Origin: an uncultured Thomasclavelia sp.
GTDB lineage: Bacteria > Bacillota_I > Bacilli_A > Erysipelotrichales > Coprobacillaceae
Assembly (NCBI GenBank): GCA_910588165.1
Contig: CAJUOR010000004.1
Coordinates: forward strand, 1 to 53,503
Direction: 5' to 3'
DNA length: 53,503 bases
Below, piece by piece: positions 35,161 through 43,082 of the stretch. The notes beneath the pieces are model-generated. The model saw nothing but the letters and a program-made list of their open reading frames with translations. It made no database searches and had not been told where the DNA came from. Each line of letters starts with the position of its first letter. Position 1 is the stretch's first letter. Made by a program: the position numbers and the translations under genes.

Positions 35161-35811
35161 ATGGATAAAAAGAAATTAAAAATCTCAAAGGCGACAATGT
35201 CGAGATACCCAATCTATTTAAAGGCCTTGCGTAAAATGCAGCATCAAGGCAAAGAGATGTTTTTATCTAGTGAACTTTATGAAGTTACGGGCATTCAAGA
35301 TACAACAATTCGTCGTGATTTCACTTATCTTGCGGATAATGATGGCGATGGCTTAGGGCGTCGTGGAAAAGGTTACGATGTTAAAAAGCTGATTGACAGC
35401 TTTAATCAGGTGTTGGGTTTAGGCTTAGATGAACCGATTATTATTGTCGGTGTCGGTAACTTAGGTCAGGCAATTCTTAAATACAATCGTTGGCATTATA
35501 CTGTCGGTCAGATTGTTTGCGGTTTTGATAAAGACCAGAATAAAGAAGGGGAAATGTTCGGGGTTAAAATGTACACGATTGATGAACTAGAACAGCGTTT
35601 TCCCCAAGGGTGTAAAATTGCTATTTTGGCGATTTCGGAAAATGTTCAAGCAACCGTTGATCGTTTGATGGATTTGGGTGTAAGAGGGATTGTCGATTTT
35701 ACTCATGAACATTTTACCGTTAGACCAGGTGTTGAAGTTCAAACCGTTGATGTCGTGGTGGCAATTCAAGAATTAGTCATTAAAATGCACGTAAATGATG
35801 AAAATAATTAA
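35161..35811 (+). CDS. rex: Redox-sensing repressor Rex
   Basis: Senses the NADH/NAD+ ratio and represses fermentation and respiration genes. The N-terminal winged helix includes KATMSRYPIYLKAL and TTIRRDFTYL; the Rossmann domain has IIVGVGNLGQAIL, then the domain-swap helix near the C-terminus. Length 216. Placement after the t6A operon also occurs in Bacillus (gcp-ydiF-rex area). Confidence 0.95.
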   Translation: MDKKKLKISKATMSRYPIYLKALRKMQHQGKEMFLSSELYEVTGIQDTTIRRDFTYLADNDGDGLGRRGKGYDVKKLIDSFNQVLGLGLDEPIIIVGVGNLGQAILKYNRWHYTVGQIVCGFDKDQNKEGEMFGVKMYTIDELEQRFPQGCKIAILAISENVQATVDRLMDLGVRGIVDFTHEHFTVRPGVEVQTVDVVVAIQELVIKMHVNDENN

Positions 35812-35818
35812 GAATTAC

Positions 35819-35846
35819 TTGCATTAAGCCATAAAAAACGTATAAT
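35819..35846 (+). promoter_or_regulatory. Promoter of the asnS leader
   Basis: TTGCAT (35819-35824) and TATAAT (35841-35846) with a 16-base spacer, directly after rex. Confidence 0.75.
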
Positions 35847-35851
35847 AATAA

Positions 35852-36074
35852 GCATAGGTAATGATTTGAGAACAGTCCTTTTGAAAGACTAGAGAGCCTT
35901 CGGTTGGTGCAAGAAGGAGTGCCAAAAGAAACTGGAACACTCAATGAACCGGATAGGAGAAATAAGAGTAGACTATCCCGCTCGTCCCGTTAAGACAAGA
36001 GGTGTGTTTCGTTAAGAAGCAAACAAGGATGGTACCGCGCACAGTCGTTCCTTATAGGAATGACTTTTTTGTTT
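35852..36074 (+). ncRNA. Asparagine-specific T-box riboswitch
   Basis: Stem I has a base helix TTGAG/CTCAA (35866-35870 and 35940-35944), AGAGAG and GGTTGGTGCAAG. The specifier loop carries AAC (35936-35938) followed by A, the asparagine codon. The T-box AGGATGGTACCGCG and a terminator AGTCGTTCC/GGAATGACT with T6 complete it. Uncharged tRNA-Asn would switch asnS on. Codon and downstream gene agree, which gives a reference for reading the other T-boxes here. Confidence 0.93.
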
Positions 36075-36090
36075 TAAAGGAGGTGGTTGT

Positions 36091-36153
36091 GTGTTAAAAG
36101 TCGTACCTTTTAGCCGACGGAATAAACACAATCCCAATGACTTAAAACAATAA
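36091..36153 (+). CDS. Possible 20-residue peptide between the T-box and asnS
   Basis: A GTG at 36091 lies seven bases after AAAGGAGG and opens 20 codons (MLKVVPFSRRNKHNPNDLKQ with GTG read as Met), ending in TAA. The Shine-Dalgarno is stronger than that of asnS. The peptide is basic and contains three asparagines. It could be a translated leader that couples to asnS, or a small protein; it could also be chance. Confidence 0.35.
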   Translation: MLKVVPFSRRNKHNPNDLKQ

Positions 36154-36179
36154 TGATAGATTAAAGGAGATATGAAGAT

Positions 36180-37562
36180 ATGTTTGAATTTAAGACAGTC
36201 AGAGAATTATTTGAAATGGTACTTAATGGTGAAGACTACGAAAGCGAATCATTAGAGTATGTAGAGTTAGAAGGCTGGGTAAGAACTAACCGTTGCAGTG
36301 GTAAAGTCGGCTTCATGGCATTAAACGACGGCACTTATTTTAGAAGCTGTCAGATTGTCTATACTGAAGATTTGGAAACTTTTGCTCAAGCTAAAAAAAT
36401 TACCACAGGTTCGGCTATTAAAATTATGGGGCAGTTTAAATTAACCCCTGATGGTAAACAGCCTTTTGAAATCGAAGCAAAAGAAATCATCGTTGAAGGT
36501 ATGTGTGATACGGATTATCCATTACAGAAAAAGCGTCATTCTTTAGAGTATTTAAGAGAAATTCCTCATTTAAGACCAAAGGCAAATACATTTTATGCAA
36601 TTTTCCGCTTAAGAAGTATTTTATCTATGGCTATTCATGAGTTTTTTCAATCTCAAGGCTTTGTTTATGTGCATACGCCAATTATTACCGGAAATGATGG
36701 TGAGGGTGCCGGAGAAATGTTCCGTGCCACAACTATTGATAACACTGAGTTTGACAAGGACTTCTTTGGTAAGGAAGCTTTCTTGACAGTTACCGGACAA
36801 TTACACGTTGAGGCATTTTGTATGGCTTTTAGAGATGTTTATACGTTTGGACCGGCTTTCCGTGCCGAAAATTCTCACACCTCTAGACACGCCAGCGAGT
36901 TTTGGATGATTGAGCCGGAAATTGCGTTTGCCGATTTAGAAGATGATATGGATTTAATTGAAGATATGATTAAATTCTGTATTGACTATGTTTTAGAAAA
37001 TGCAAGTGAAGAAATGAAATTCTTTGAATCAATGATTGATAAAGAATGTATTGAAAGAATTACGAAAGTTAGAAACAGTGAATTTAAGCGCATGACTTAT
37101 ACAGAAGCGATTGATATTTTACAAAAAGCTGATGTGAAGTTCGGTGCTAAAGTTTATTGGGGCATGGATTTAGAAAGCGAACATGAGCGTTATATTTGTG
37201 AAGAAGTTGTGAAAGGACCTGTTTTCTTGACAGATTATCCAAAAGAAATTAAAGCTTTCTATATGCGTTTAAATGATGATGGTAAAACGGTAGCGGCTTG
37301 TGATTTATTAGTACCGGGAATCGGTGAGTTAGTCGGTGGTAGCCAACGTGAAGAAAGATATGAAGTATTAGAGAAAATCATGGACGAAAAAGGCATGGCT
37401 AAAGATGGTTTACAGTGGTATATGGATTTACGTCGCTTCGGTGGTTGTAAACATGCCGGCTTTGGTTTAGGTTTTGACCGTTTCTTGATGTATTTAACGG
37501 GTATTCAAAACATCAGGGATGTTGAACCATATCCAAGAACACCTAATAATTTAAAATTCTAA
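36180..37562 (+). CDS. asnS: Asparaginyl-tRNA synthetase
   Basis: Class II aminoacyl-tRNA synthetase charging tRNA-Asn, in the cytosol. The OB-fold anticodon domain (VELEGWVRTNRCSGKVGFM) precedes the catalytic core: motif 2 with FRAENSHTSRHASEFWMIEPE, and motif 3 in GFGLGFDRFLMYLTG. The AsnRS/AspRS choice is settled by the HTSRHASEFWMIE block and the AAC specifier of the T-box. Length 460. The ATG at 36180 has AAAGGAG ten bases upstream. Confidence 0.95.
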   Translation: MFEFKTVRELFEMVLNGEDYESESLEYVELEGWVRTNRCSGKVGFMALNDGTYFRSCQIVYTEDLETFAQAKKITTGSAIKIMGQFKLTPDGKQPFEIEAKEIIVEGMCDTDYPLQKKRHSLEYLREIPHLRPKANTFYAIFRLRSILSMAIHEFFQSQGFVYVHTPIITGNDGEGAGEMFRATTIDNTEFDKDFFGKEAFLTVTGQLHVEAFCMAFRDVYTFGPAFRAENSHTSRHASEFWMIEPEIAFADLEDDMDLIEDMIKFCIDYVLENASEEMKFFESMIDKECIERITKVRNSEFKRMTYTEAIDILQKADVKFGAKVYWGMDLESEHERYICEEVVKGPVFLTDYPKEIKAFYMRLNDDGKTVAACDLLVPGIGELVGGSQREERYEVLEKIMDEKGMAKDGLQWYMDLRRFGGCKHAGFGLGFDRFLMYLTGIQNIRDVEPYPRTPNNLKF

Positions 37563-37567
37563 AATAA

Positions 37568-37663
37568 TAAAGAGTTGTCAACATCTGATATGTACCCTCC
37601 TTACGAAATTTTCTTTGTTCAGTAAAGAGGGGGACATATCAATCTATGACAGCTCTTTTTTGT
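37568..37663 (+). terminator. Long two-tier hairpin terminator between asnS and a convergent gene
   Basis: An outer stem (AAAGAGTTGTCA with TGACAGCTCTTT) encloses an inner stem (GATATGT-CCCTC with GAGGG-ACATATC), about 95 bases in all, ending in T6. The minus-strand gene ends inside it. It is larger than other terminators here and could also be a stable RNA or a small repeat element. Confidence 0.6.
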
Positions 37664-38166
37664 GGGTGATAAAGGCTAATAGTTATCAGTGTTTGAAGTA
37701 AAATCAACAAAAATGCAAGACTTTTAGTCATAAACACTAGACTTGAAAGATCTATAAAAGCTAATAAGAGTAGTTTAATTTGGCAAAGCAAAGACAATTT
37801 TTTGTTTTTAGCTTGACTATATTGGGTGCAAAGATAGGAAAGGCTTAAGAAGAAAGCTATACAGCTAAACATTGTGACATAAAGTGCTCCGGCTTCATCT
37901 GCCCCAAAAATAAAGATAGCAGCAATCAGCATACCTAAACTTAACCATATATAAACGCAATGTTTAAAATCGTCGATGATAGCCTCACCGATATCTTTGG
38001 TTTTATAAAGCCATATATTGAGTAAGCATAAACCGATAACCACGATTTTATACCATGTGGCTAAGGGTGTAATGTTGATTGAAGGGGTATCTTCTAAGGC
38101 ATAAACATGGCTCAATGAATAAAAGAATGTACTTACAGTTAGACTGATTTTATAAAAAGTGTGCAT
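37639..38166 (-). CDS. Uncharacterised multi-pass membrane protein, 175 residues
   Basis: An N-terminal hydrophobic segment ends SHVYALEDT and could be a signal peptide. About four further hydrophobic helices follow (for example YKIVVIGLCLLNIWLY and LSLGMLIAAIFIFGA). The family is not recognised. The start has AAGGAGCTG upstream. It is followed by the long hairpin shared with asnS. Confidence 0.65.
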   Translation of the reverse strand: MHTFYKISLTVSTFFYSLSHVYALEDTPSINITPLATWYKIVVIGLCLLNIWLYKTKDIGEAIIDDFKHCVYIWLSLGMLIAAIFIFGADEAGALYVTMFSCIAFFLSLSYLCTQYSQAKNKKLSLLCQIKLLLLAFIDLSSLVFMTKSLAFLLILLQTLITISLYHPQKRAVID

Positions 38167-38198
38167 TTTATCAGCTCCTTTGCCCTATTTTAACATAA

Positions 38199-38232
38199 TT
38201 AAAATAAAAAGAGAAGATACGAGGTATCTTCC
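38199..38232 (-). terminator. Terminator after the 122-residue membrane protein
   Basis: On the minus strand GAAGATAC-CTC-GTATCTTC is followed by TCTTTTTATTTT. Confidence 0.75.
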
Positions 38233-38248
38233 TTGAAATGATTTGCAG

Positions 38249-38617
38249 TCATTCATTTTGTTTATGTTTCTTTAAATAGCTGGTCAAAAGTAAGCCGTAC
38301 ATCATGCCGCAAATTGTATCCAAAACAAGCCAAGCATTTGTTTTCATAAGAAAGAGAATGAAAGCTTTGGGAATGATGACAGGTATAAAATTTCCTATAA
38401 AAAGATAAGTACATAGTATTGTTATCGGTAAAAAGTCCCACATATTAAAGTGAAATGTATTAACCGTTAAAGTAAATCCCAATAGGAAAAATAATGAAAT
38501 TAATAGATAACGGCTGGAATGAGAGCGAGCTATACTCTCTGTATGGGATAAGACAACAAGGATAGCTACAAAAGAAAAGAATCTTAACAGTTTAAATACG
38601 TTATTTTTTTGAAGCAT
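38249..38617 (-). CDS. Uncharacterised membrane protein, 122 residues
   Basis: Four hydrophobic segments (LLRFFSFVAILVVLSH, LLISLFFLLGFTL, FLPITILCTYLFIGNF and LDTICGMMYGLLL) with a basic C-terminus (KKHKQNE). It has a good AGGGGTGAT site. I do not recognise a family. It sits between the pseudogene and the 175-residue membrane protein, on the same strand as both. Confidence 0.6.
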   Translation of the reverse strand: MLQKNNVFKLLRFFSFVAILVVLSHTESIARSHSSRYLLISLFFLLGFTLTVNTFHFNMWDFLPITILCTYLFIGNFIPVIIPKAFILFLMKTNAWLVLDTICGMMYGLLLTSYLKKHKQNE

Positions 38618-38664
38618 GATATCACCCCTTTTTTGAATTAGAGAGTTAGAGATAATATTTTTAT

Positions 38665-39315
38665 TTATGGGACATATAGCATTACGAAAACAGTGTGCTT
38701 ATTGTTACCCATTCCGCTTACAGATGCATCTACTTCAGAATAGGCTCTAGCACCCGTTCCGGTTTCTGTAATTGCAGGATACTTGCTTATATACCCCCAA
38801 CCGGTACTATAACTAAAACTATTGGATGTAGGATAATATTTATTGGTTTTATCATCAATGTATAATAGCCCACCATTAGTAACCATAACTTCTCTGTTTG
38901 AAAAAGTTATAGGCATTCCATTTAGGGCAGTCTATGAGCCGGAAACTTTTTCAACTCTAATATTTTCTCCAGATAAAGTATATGTGATTTTTAAATTAGC
39001 TCGGACATATGCCTCGTCATGGTTGGTAGATACATCTGACATAGGCATAATACCTTCTTCAATGGCGAGATTATTTATTTTTATAACAGTATTGTATTCT
39101 GTTTCATATTTTCCCTCTGTAGATCTGGTTCTATTATTTGTTAAATATTTTGTTTGGATTTCTTCCTCAATAATTTCAAAGTTGCTCTTTGAACCTGATT
39201 CAGAATCTGTTATTGAAACATATGGAATAATATCACTTGGAATTTTTGCTTAAAATTTTGTTAATGATGTACCAATTAAAGAAACTACGATAAAAGACAT
39301 TAAAAGTTTTTTCAT
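38665..39315 (-). pseudogene. Secreted-protein gene interrupted by two in-frame stop codons
   Basis: One reading frame of 217 codons runs from an ATG at 39315 (TAGGAGTT upstream) to a TAA at 38665. A signal peptide (MKKLLMSFIVVSLIGTS) is followed by TAA at 39250-39252; coding resumes directly (AKIPSDIIPYVSITDSESG). A TAG stands at 38932-38934 between EKVSGS and TALNGMPITF. Coding-like sequence then runs to the end (STGWGYISKYPAITETG). No frameshift is seen. The mature part is polar and threonine/serine/tyrosine-rich, like an exported beta-sheet protein; the family is not recognised. Two nonsense mutations in an otherwise intact frame suggest recent decay, or less likely stop-codon read-through. 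Confidence 0.75.
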
Positions 39316-39358
39316 AAATTTATCAACTCCTAACTTTTCTCTAACTCTCTTCATAAAT

Positions 39359-39387
39359 ATCTTATCATATGTAAACGCTTTCGTCAA
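39359..39387 (-). promoter_or_regulatory. Promoter with a cre site in the spacer
   Basis: On the minus strand TTGACG (39382-39387) and TAAGAT (39359-39364) are 17 bases apart. The spacer contains a plus-strand TGTAAACGCTTTCG (39370-39383) that matches the CcpA cre consensus at all but the last position. CcpA bound here would block transcription of the secreted-protein pseudogene when glucose is present. Confidence 0.6.
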
Positions 39388-39446
39388 GAGCAAGAAGTAA
39401 TTTAAAAGTGGTAGAGTATTTATAGGCATCATATATTTTAATTCTA

Positions 39447-39482
39447 TCAAAAAATCCTCTTTCCTATTCAGGTAAGAGGATA
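39447..39482 (-). terminator. Terminator after the LCP gene
   Basis: On the minus strand ATCCTCTT pairs with AAGAGGAT and a T6 tract follows. Confidence 0.75.
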
Positions 39483-39492
39483 ACGGTGAGAT

Positions 39493-41001
39493 TTAATTTG
39501 CTTTTTTAGTCAGTAAATTGTTAATTGTCTGTTTGGCTTTGGCTAATGAGTCTTCATTCAACTCCGTAATCCAAAGGTATTGATCGTATAGTGGTACATA
39601 AGACTCTTGATCCACACCGTCAATGACTTGATTGGTCATTTTCAAATTCTTTAATTTAGGTACTAAACTAATTAAAGAAATGAGTTCATCACGATTAAAG
39701 TTAGTCGTCATATTTTGTTGCATCACTAGGAATAAATCATCTATTTTAGATACTGTATCAAAAGAAGTCAGTTTCGCTAAAATCGCTTTAAGCACTTGTT
39801 GTTGACTCTCGTTACGAACATGGTCGTTTTGAGTTTTACGGTGTCTTGCATAGGCGAGGGCTTGTTCACCGTTTAGGGTTTGCTGCCCGGCTTGAAGACT
39901 GATAGCACCTTTATTGTCATTGCTGTCTTGTTCTGTAAAGCTGAATTTAACATCAACATCAATTCCGCCTAGTGCATCAACTAAGCCTACTAAGGCATTA
40001 AAATTAAATTTAGCGTAGTAGTTAATATCAATATCTAATAAATCTTCAACAGTTTCAATTGTACAACCGACACCGTCCATACCTGCATGGGTAATTTTAT
40101 CATAGCGTTCATCTTCATAACCGGAAATCTGAACATAGCTGTCACGCGGAATAGAGATAATGCTTGCCTCCATGCTTTTTGGATTGAATGTGACTAACAT
40201 GAGTGTATCGGTTCTTGTTTTACTATAAATATCGCCTTCATCTTCGCGAATATCCACACCCATAATCAACACGTTGTAGGGCTCATTAGTTACATCTACC
40301 GGTAAACTTTTAACACCGGTTGGAATCGTAATTTCCTGAATTAAACGAGTTTTACTTTCAAAATCGGGATAAGTTGTTTTTAAACTTTTTAAGACATCTT
40401 CACCGACAATAATGGCTTCGACTTGTTGCGTACATAGATTTGAATATAAATCGTTTGTCGGACTGATAAATGCCGGATTAAAGTCAACGTAACAGATGCG
40501 ATTATGATTATTTTCTAAATTCGAACGTAGTAATGAGAAGCCTTTTTGTTGTTCTAATTCATCAAAACCGACTTGAACAATCGATTCATCTTCCAAGGAA
40601 GTAATCGAGCTATCTTTGGCGACATAAACATAATAGTTTAATTCTGTCGGTTCCATGGCAAATGTAATCTTATTCAACATTTCATTAGCTCGAAAATAGT
40701 AGTAGTTAACTAAAAACAGTACAACACATAAAATACTTAAAACTAAATTAGTGATATGTTTCTTTGATTTCAGACGTTTTAAAGCGAGGCTTTTCTTCTT
40801 TTCCGGAAGTGTCGCTTTGACTTTTTTAAATAAAATTTGCAACGATTTTAAGTCAATCAGTGCCGTTGCCAAGAAGACAGCTAACGCAATCGCTAATTTT
40901 TTGATTAAATCCAAGGATTCGTTGTAGAAGAATTGACCTGTTAAAAAAATAATGGCTATATTTAAAAGAACTAAAACACTTAGTCCGTATGTTTTTTTCA
41001 T
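39493..41001 (-). CDS. LytR-CpsA-Psr (LCP) family protein
   Basis: Membrane-anchored enzyme of 502 residues that likely transfers polymers such as teichoic acid or capsule onto peptidoglycan. Two N-terminal membrane hairpins are followed by an extracellular accessory region. The LCP domain comes next: NVLIMGVDIRE, then RTDTLMLVTFNP, SIPRDSYV, the FNALVGLVDALGGIDVDV block and QALAYARHR. The conserved arginines and aspartates that bind the polyprenyl-phosphate substrate are present. The ATG at 41001 has GGGTGA upstream. An XRE regulator gene precedes it by 47 bases and may control it. Confidence 0.88.
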   Translation of the reverse strand: MKKTYGLSVLVLLNIAIIFLTGQFFYNESLDLIKKLAIALAVFLATALIDLKSLQILFKKVKATLPEKKKSLALKRLKSKKHITNLVLSILCVVLFLVNYYYFRANEMLNKITFAMEPTELNYYVYVAKDSSITSLEDESIVQVGFDELEQQKGFSLLRSNLENNHNRICYVDFNPAFISPTNDLYSNLCTQQVEAIIVGEDVLKSLKTTYPDFESKTRLIQEITIPTGVKSLPVDVTNEPYNVLIMGVDIREDEGDIYSKTRTDTLMLVTFNPKSMEASIISIPRDSYVQISGYEDERYDKITHAGMDGVGCTIETVEDLLDIDINYYAKFNFNALVGLVDALGGIDVDVKFSFTEQDSNDNKGAISLQAGQQTLNGEQALAYARHRKTQNDHVRNESQQQVLKAILAKLTSFDTVSKIDDLFLVMQQNMTTNFNRDELISLISLVPKLKNLKMTNQVIDGVDQESYVPLYDQYLWITELNEDSLAKAKQTINNLLTKKAN

Positions 41002-41048
41002 AAGTATCACCCACAATCATTATAAGGGGAAAAGTTTTTGATGTAAAG

Positions 41049-41567
41049 TCAATCTTGGGGATATAATTGAATGAATTGGATAATAATGCCGATGATTTGT
41101 AGTTTATTATCGTGGAAAGGATAGAGTTGACCTTTTTTGTCTAAAAGAAAGAATTGATGTTGATGGTTGGTTATTTGAAAAATCGTTAATTGTTTTTGAT
41201 GCCACCCTAAAACCAACTGACTTGTCCTATAATGTTTCTGATATGATACAAGAACGAGCTGACCTTCTTTTATTAAGTAGTAAGCACACGCCTTTGAAAA
41301 TGGAAAATCTTGAAGCCAAATAGGGTGTCCTTGAGCATTATATAAAGGAATAGCGTTTTCTTTTTGTCTGACGATGCCAAAAAGTTCATCTAGTGAGATG
41401 TGAAAAAAGCGAGCGAGTTTAATCAGATTCTTACCATTGGGAAAAGTTCGGTTGGCTTCATATTGGTAGATTAAACTTCTGGAAATATCTAAAGCTTGCG
41501 AAACCTCGATGATGCTTAATCCTCTTTGGCGTCTTAATGTTTTTAAATAGAGATGAAAATCATTCAT
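41049..41567 (-). CDS. XRE-family regulator with an S24-like C-terminal region
   Basis: Residues 1-65 are a Cro/C1-type helix-turn-helix (LKTLRRQRGLSIIEVSQAL, SRSLIYQYEANRTFPN). Residues about 72-172 look beta-rich, with a GHPIWLQDF...LVSYQ...QLVLGWHQ...IIGIII order that recalls LexA/CI S24 folds. No clear Ser-Lys catalytic pair is seen, so it would be a ligand or dimer domain only. The start has AGGAGGGG upstream. Target genes unknown; the LCP gene behind it is the nearest candidate. Confidence 0.8.
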   Translation of the reverse strand: MNDFHLYLKTLRRQRGLSIIEVSQALDISRSLIYQYEANRTFPNGKNLIKLARFFHISLDELFGIVRQKENAIPLYNAQGHPIWLQDFPFSKACAYYLIKEGQLVLVSYQKHYRTSQLVLGWHQKQLTIFQITNHQHQFFLLDKKGQLYPFHDNKLQIIGIIIQFIQLYPQD

Positions 41568-41684
41568 GTGAACCCCTCCTTACTCTATATATCATTGTTT
41601 AAGTAGAATTGACTTTAATTTTTTAAAAGTGTTTTATGCTGGAAAATTATGTGGTACAATAGGTTAAGAAACGGTGGTGAGGCT

Positions 41685-43082
41685 ATGGCTTACGATTTTG
41701 ATCAACTTAATTGGATTAGCGGCTATTTTGCCGGGCAGTTTGCTAGGCATGATTTAGACGGTTTAGAAGATATGGGGTTGCTTTATAGAAAGATATACGG
41801 ATTGGAAGAGATGGATGTTGAAACAAGTCTAGCCTTATTAAAAGAGCGTTTTAATCAATCTTATTGGCGGGTTTTATTAGTACCGGACTTTAAAGAGGAC
41901 GAAGTTTCCACGACTTTTCGTTCAGAACCGCTGTTTAAAAGAATTTTTAAAATATTTCCTCATCTGATGCCATTGTTTTGTCCTAATAAGGAAAATGAAC
42001 CTATTCTTCAAACCAACCGCCTTTACCACCCTTATGAAAATCTTATTTATCATCTACAGGAATTGCCATTATTGTTTGTGTTTAATGATGAGAAACACTA
42101 TTTTTTAAAAGTTGATTCCCGCTTGGATTTATTAGATGTTTTAGGGGCTTTAAACAATGGCTTTTCTCCTGATGATTTAAAACATCACTATGAAGTTAAA
42201 GAAATGGCTTATTTTATTCAGTTGAGTGATTTCCACTTTGGTGACAGCAAAAAAGAAATATACAGTAGTGTCTTATTGGGAATGTTAGATGAACAAGTTG
42301 AAAAGATTGAAAGTCGATATCCGTTGAGATTTTTAATTACCGGTGATTTAATGCATAGTCCATCTAGGAAAAATATGTATCAAGCCAGCGAGTTTTTAAA
42401 TGAATTAAAACGACGGTATCATGGCGATGTGCAATTTGTTTTAGGCAATCATGATATGGTTGTCAAGGGCTTGAATATATTTAGAAGACAAAGGGCTAAA
42501 GTTGTCGCTTACATCTTGGCAGAAAACATTCATGTTTTGGAGGACATCAAGGTTGTTTTAATCAAATTGAATTCAAGTCTGCATGGCAATTTTGCTAGGG
42601 GAATGATCGGTGAAAGGCAGCTTTTAGAAATTGACGATGAATTGACGACCATTGAGAATTTGGAAACTTATACCCCGTTTGTCATGTTGCATCATCACTT
42701 GATTCCGGTTCAAAAGGCAGAGTTTTTAAAGACGAGTTGGAAAGAAAAATCAATTGTGGCTAAAATGGTTGAACGTTCTAAAACACTGGTGGATAGTGAA
42801 TTGGTTTTAGAATGGATGAAAAAAAGACATATTCATTATGCATTCCATGGGCATCAACATATTCCGGCTTTAAATAAAGTTGATGATATTTATATTATGG
42901 GTTCGGGATCATCGACAGGTGTCATGAAAGATGATAGCGATAGATATTTATCATATAATCTGATTCAGTATGATGTCAGCCATAAAAAAGTCGTTTCTTG
43001 TACACTTTTTTATGAAGATGAGAAACGCCAGTTGCCTAAACATATCTATACCCAAGTTTTTAAGGAGGATAAAAAGAAATGA
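41685..43082 (+). CDS. Calcineurin-like metallophosphoesterase with a novel N-terminal region
   Basis: Cytosolic two-metal phosphoesterase of 465 residues. The catalytic half begins near residue 180: LSDFHFGD, then ITGDLMHS, VLGNHDMV, the metal histidine in LHHHL and the pair in FHGHQH. All metal ligands are present, so it should be active on a phosphodiester or monoester, possibly a nucleic acid or nucleotide. The first 180 residues are an unrecognised domain. The ATG at 41685 gives a soluble N-terminus; an extended -10 (TGGTACAAT) lies at about 41652. It overlaps the next gene by four bases, so the two proteins are co-translated. Confidence 0.85.
   Translation: MAYDFDQLNWISGYFAGQFARHDLDGLEDMGLLYRKIYGLEEMDVETSLALLKERFNQSYWRVLLVPDFKEDEVSTTFRSEPLFKRIFKIFPHLMPLFCPNKENEPILQTNRLYHPYENLIYHLQELPLLFVFNDEKHYFLKVDSRLDLLDVLGALNNGFSPDDLKHHYEVKEMAYFIQLSDFHFGDSKKEIYSSVLLGMLDEQVEKIESRYPLRFLITGDLMHSPSRKNMYQASEFLNELKRRYHGDVQFVLGNHDMVVKGLNIFRRQRAKVVAYILAENIHVLEDIKVVLIKLNSSLHGNFARGMIGERQLLEIDDELTTIENLETYTPFVMLHHHLIPVQKAEFLKTSWKEKSIVAKMVERSKTLVDSELVLEWMKKRHIHYAFHGHQHIPALNKVDDIYIMGSGSSTGVMKDDSDRYLSYNLIQYDVSHKKVVSCTLFYEDEKRQLPKHIYTQVFKEDKKK

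Noticed and set aside
38843..39253. Open frame of 136 codons on the plus strand
   Set aside because: It is the antisense of the interrupted secreted-protein gene. The minus strand has the signal peptide, ribosome-binding site and continuous coding pattern; the plus frame has none of these.
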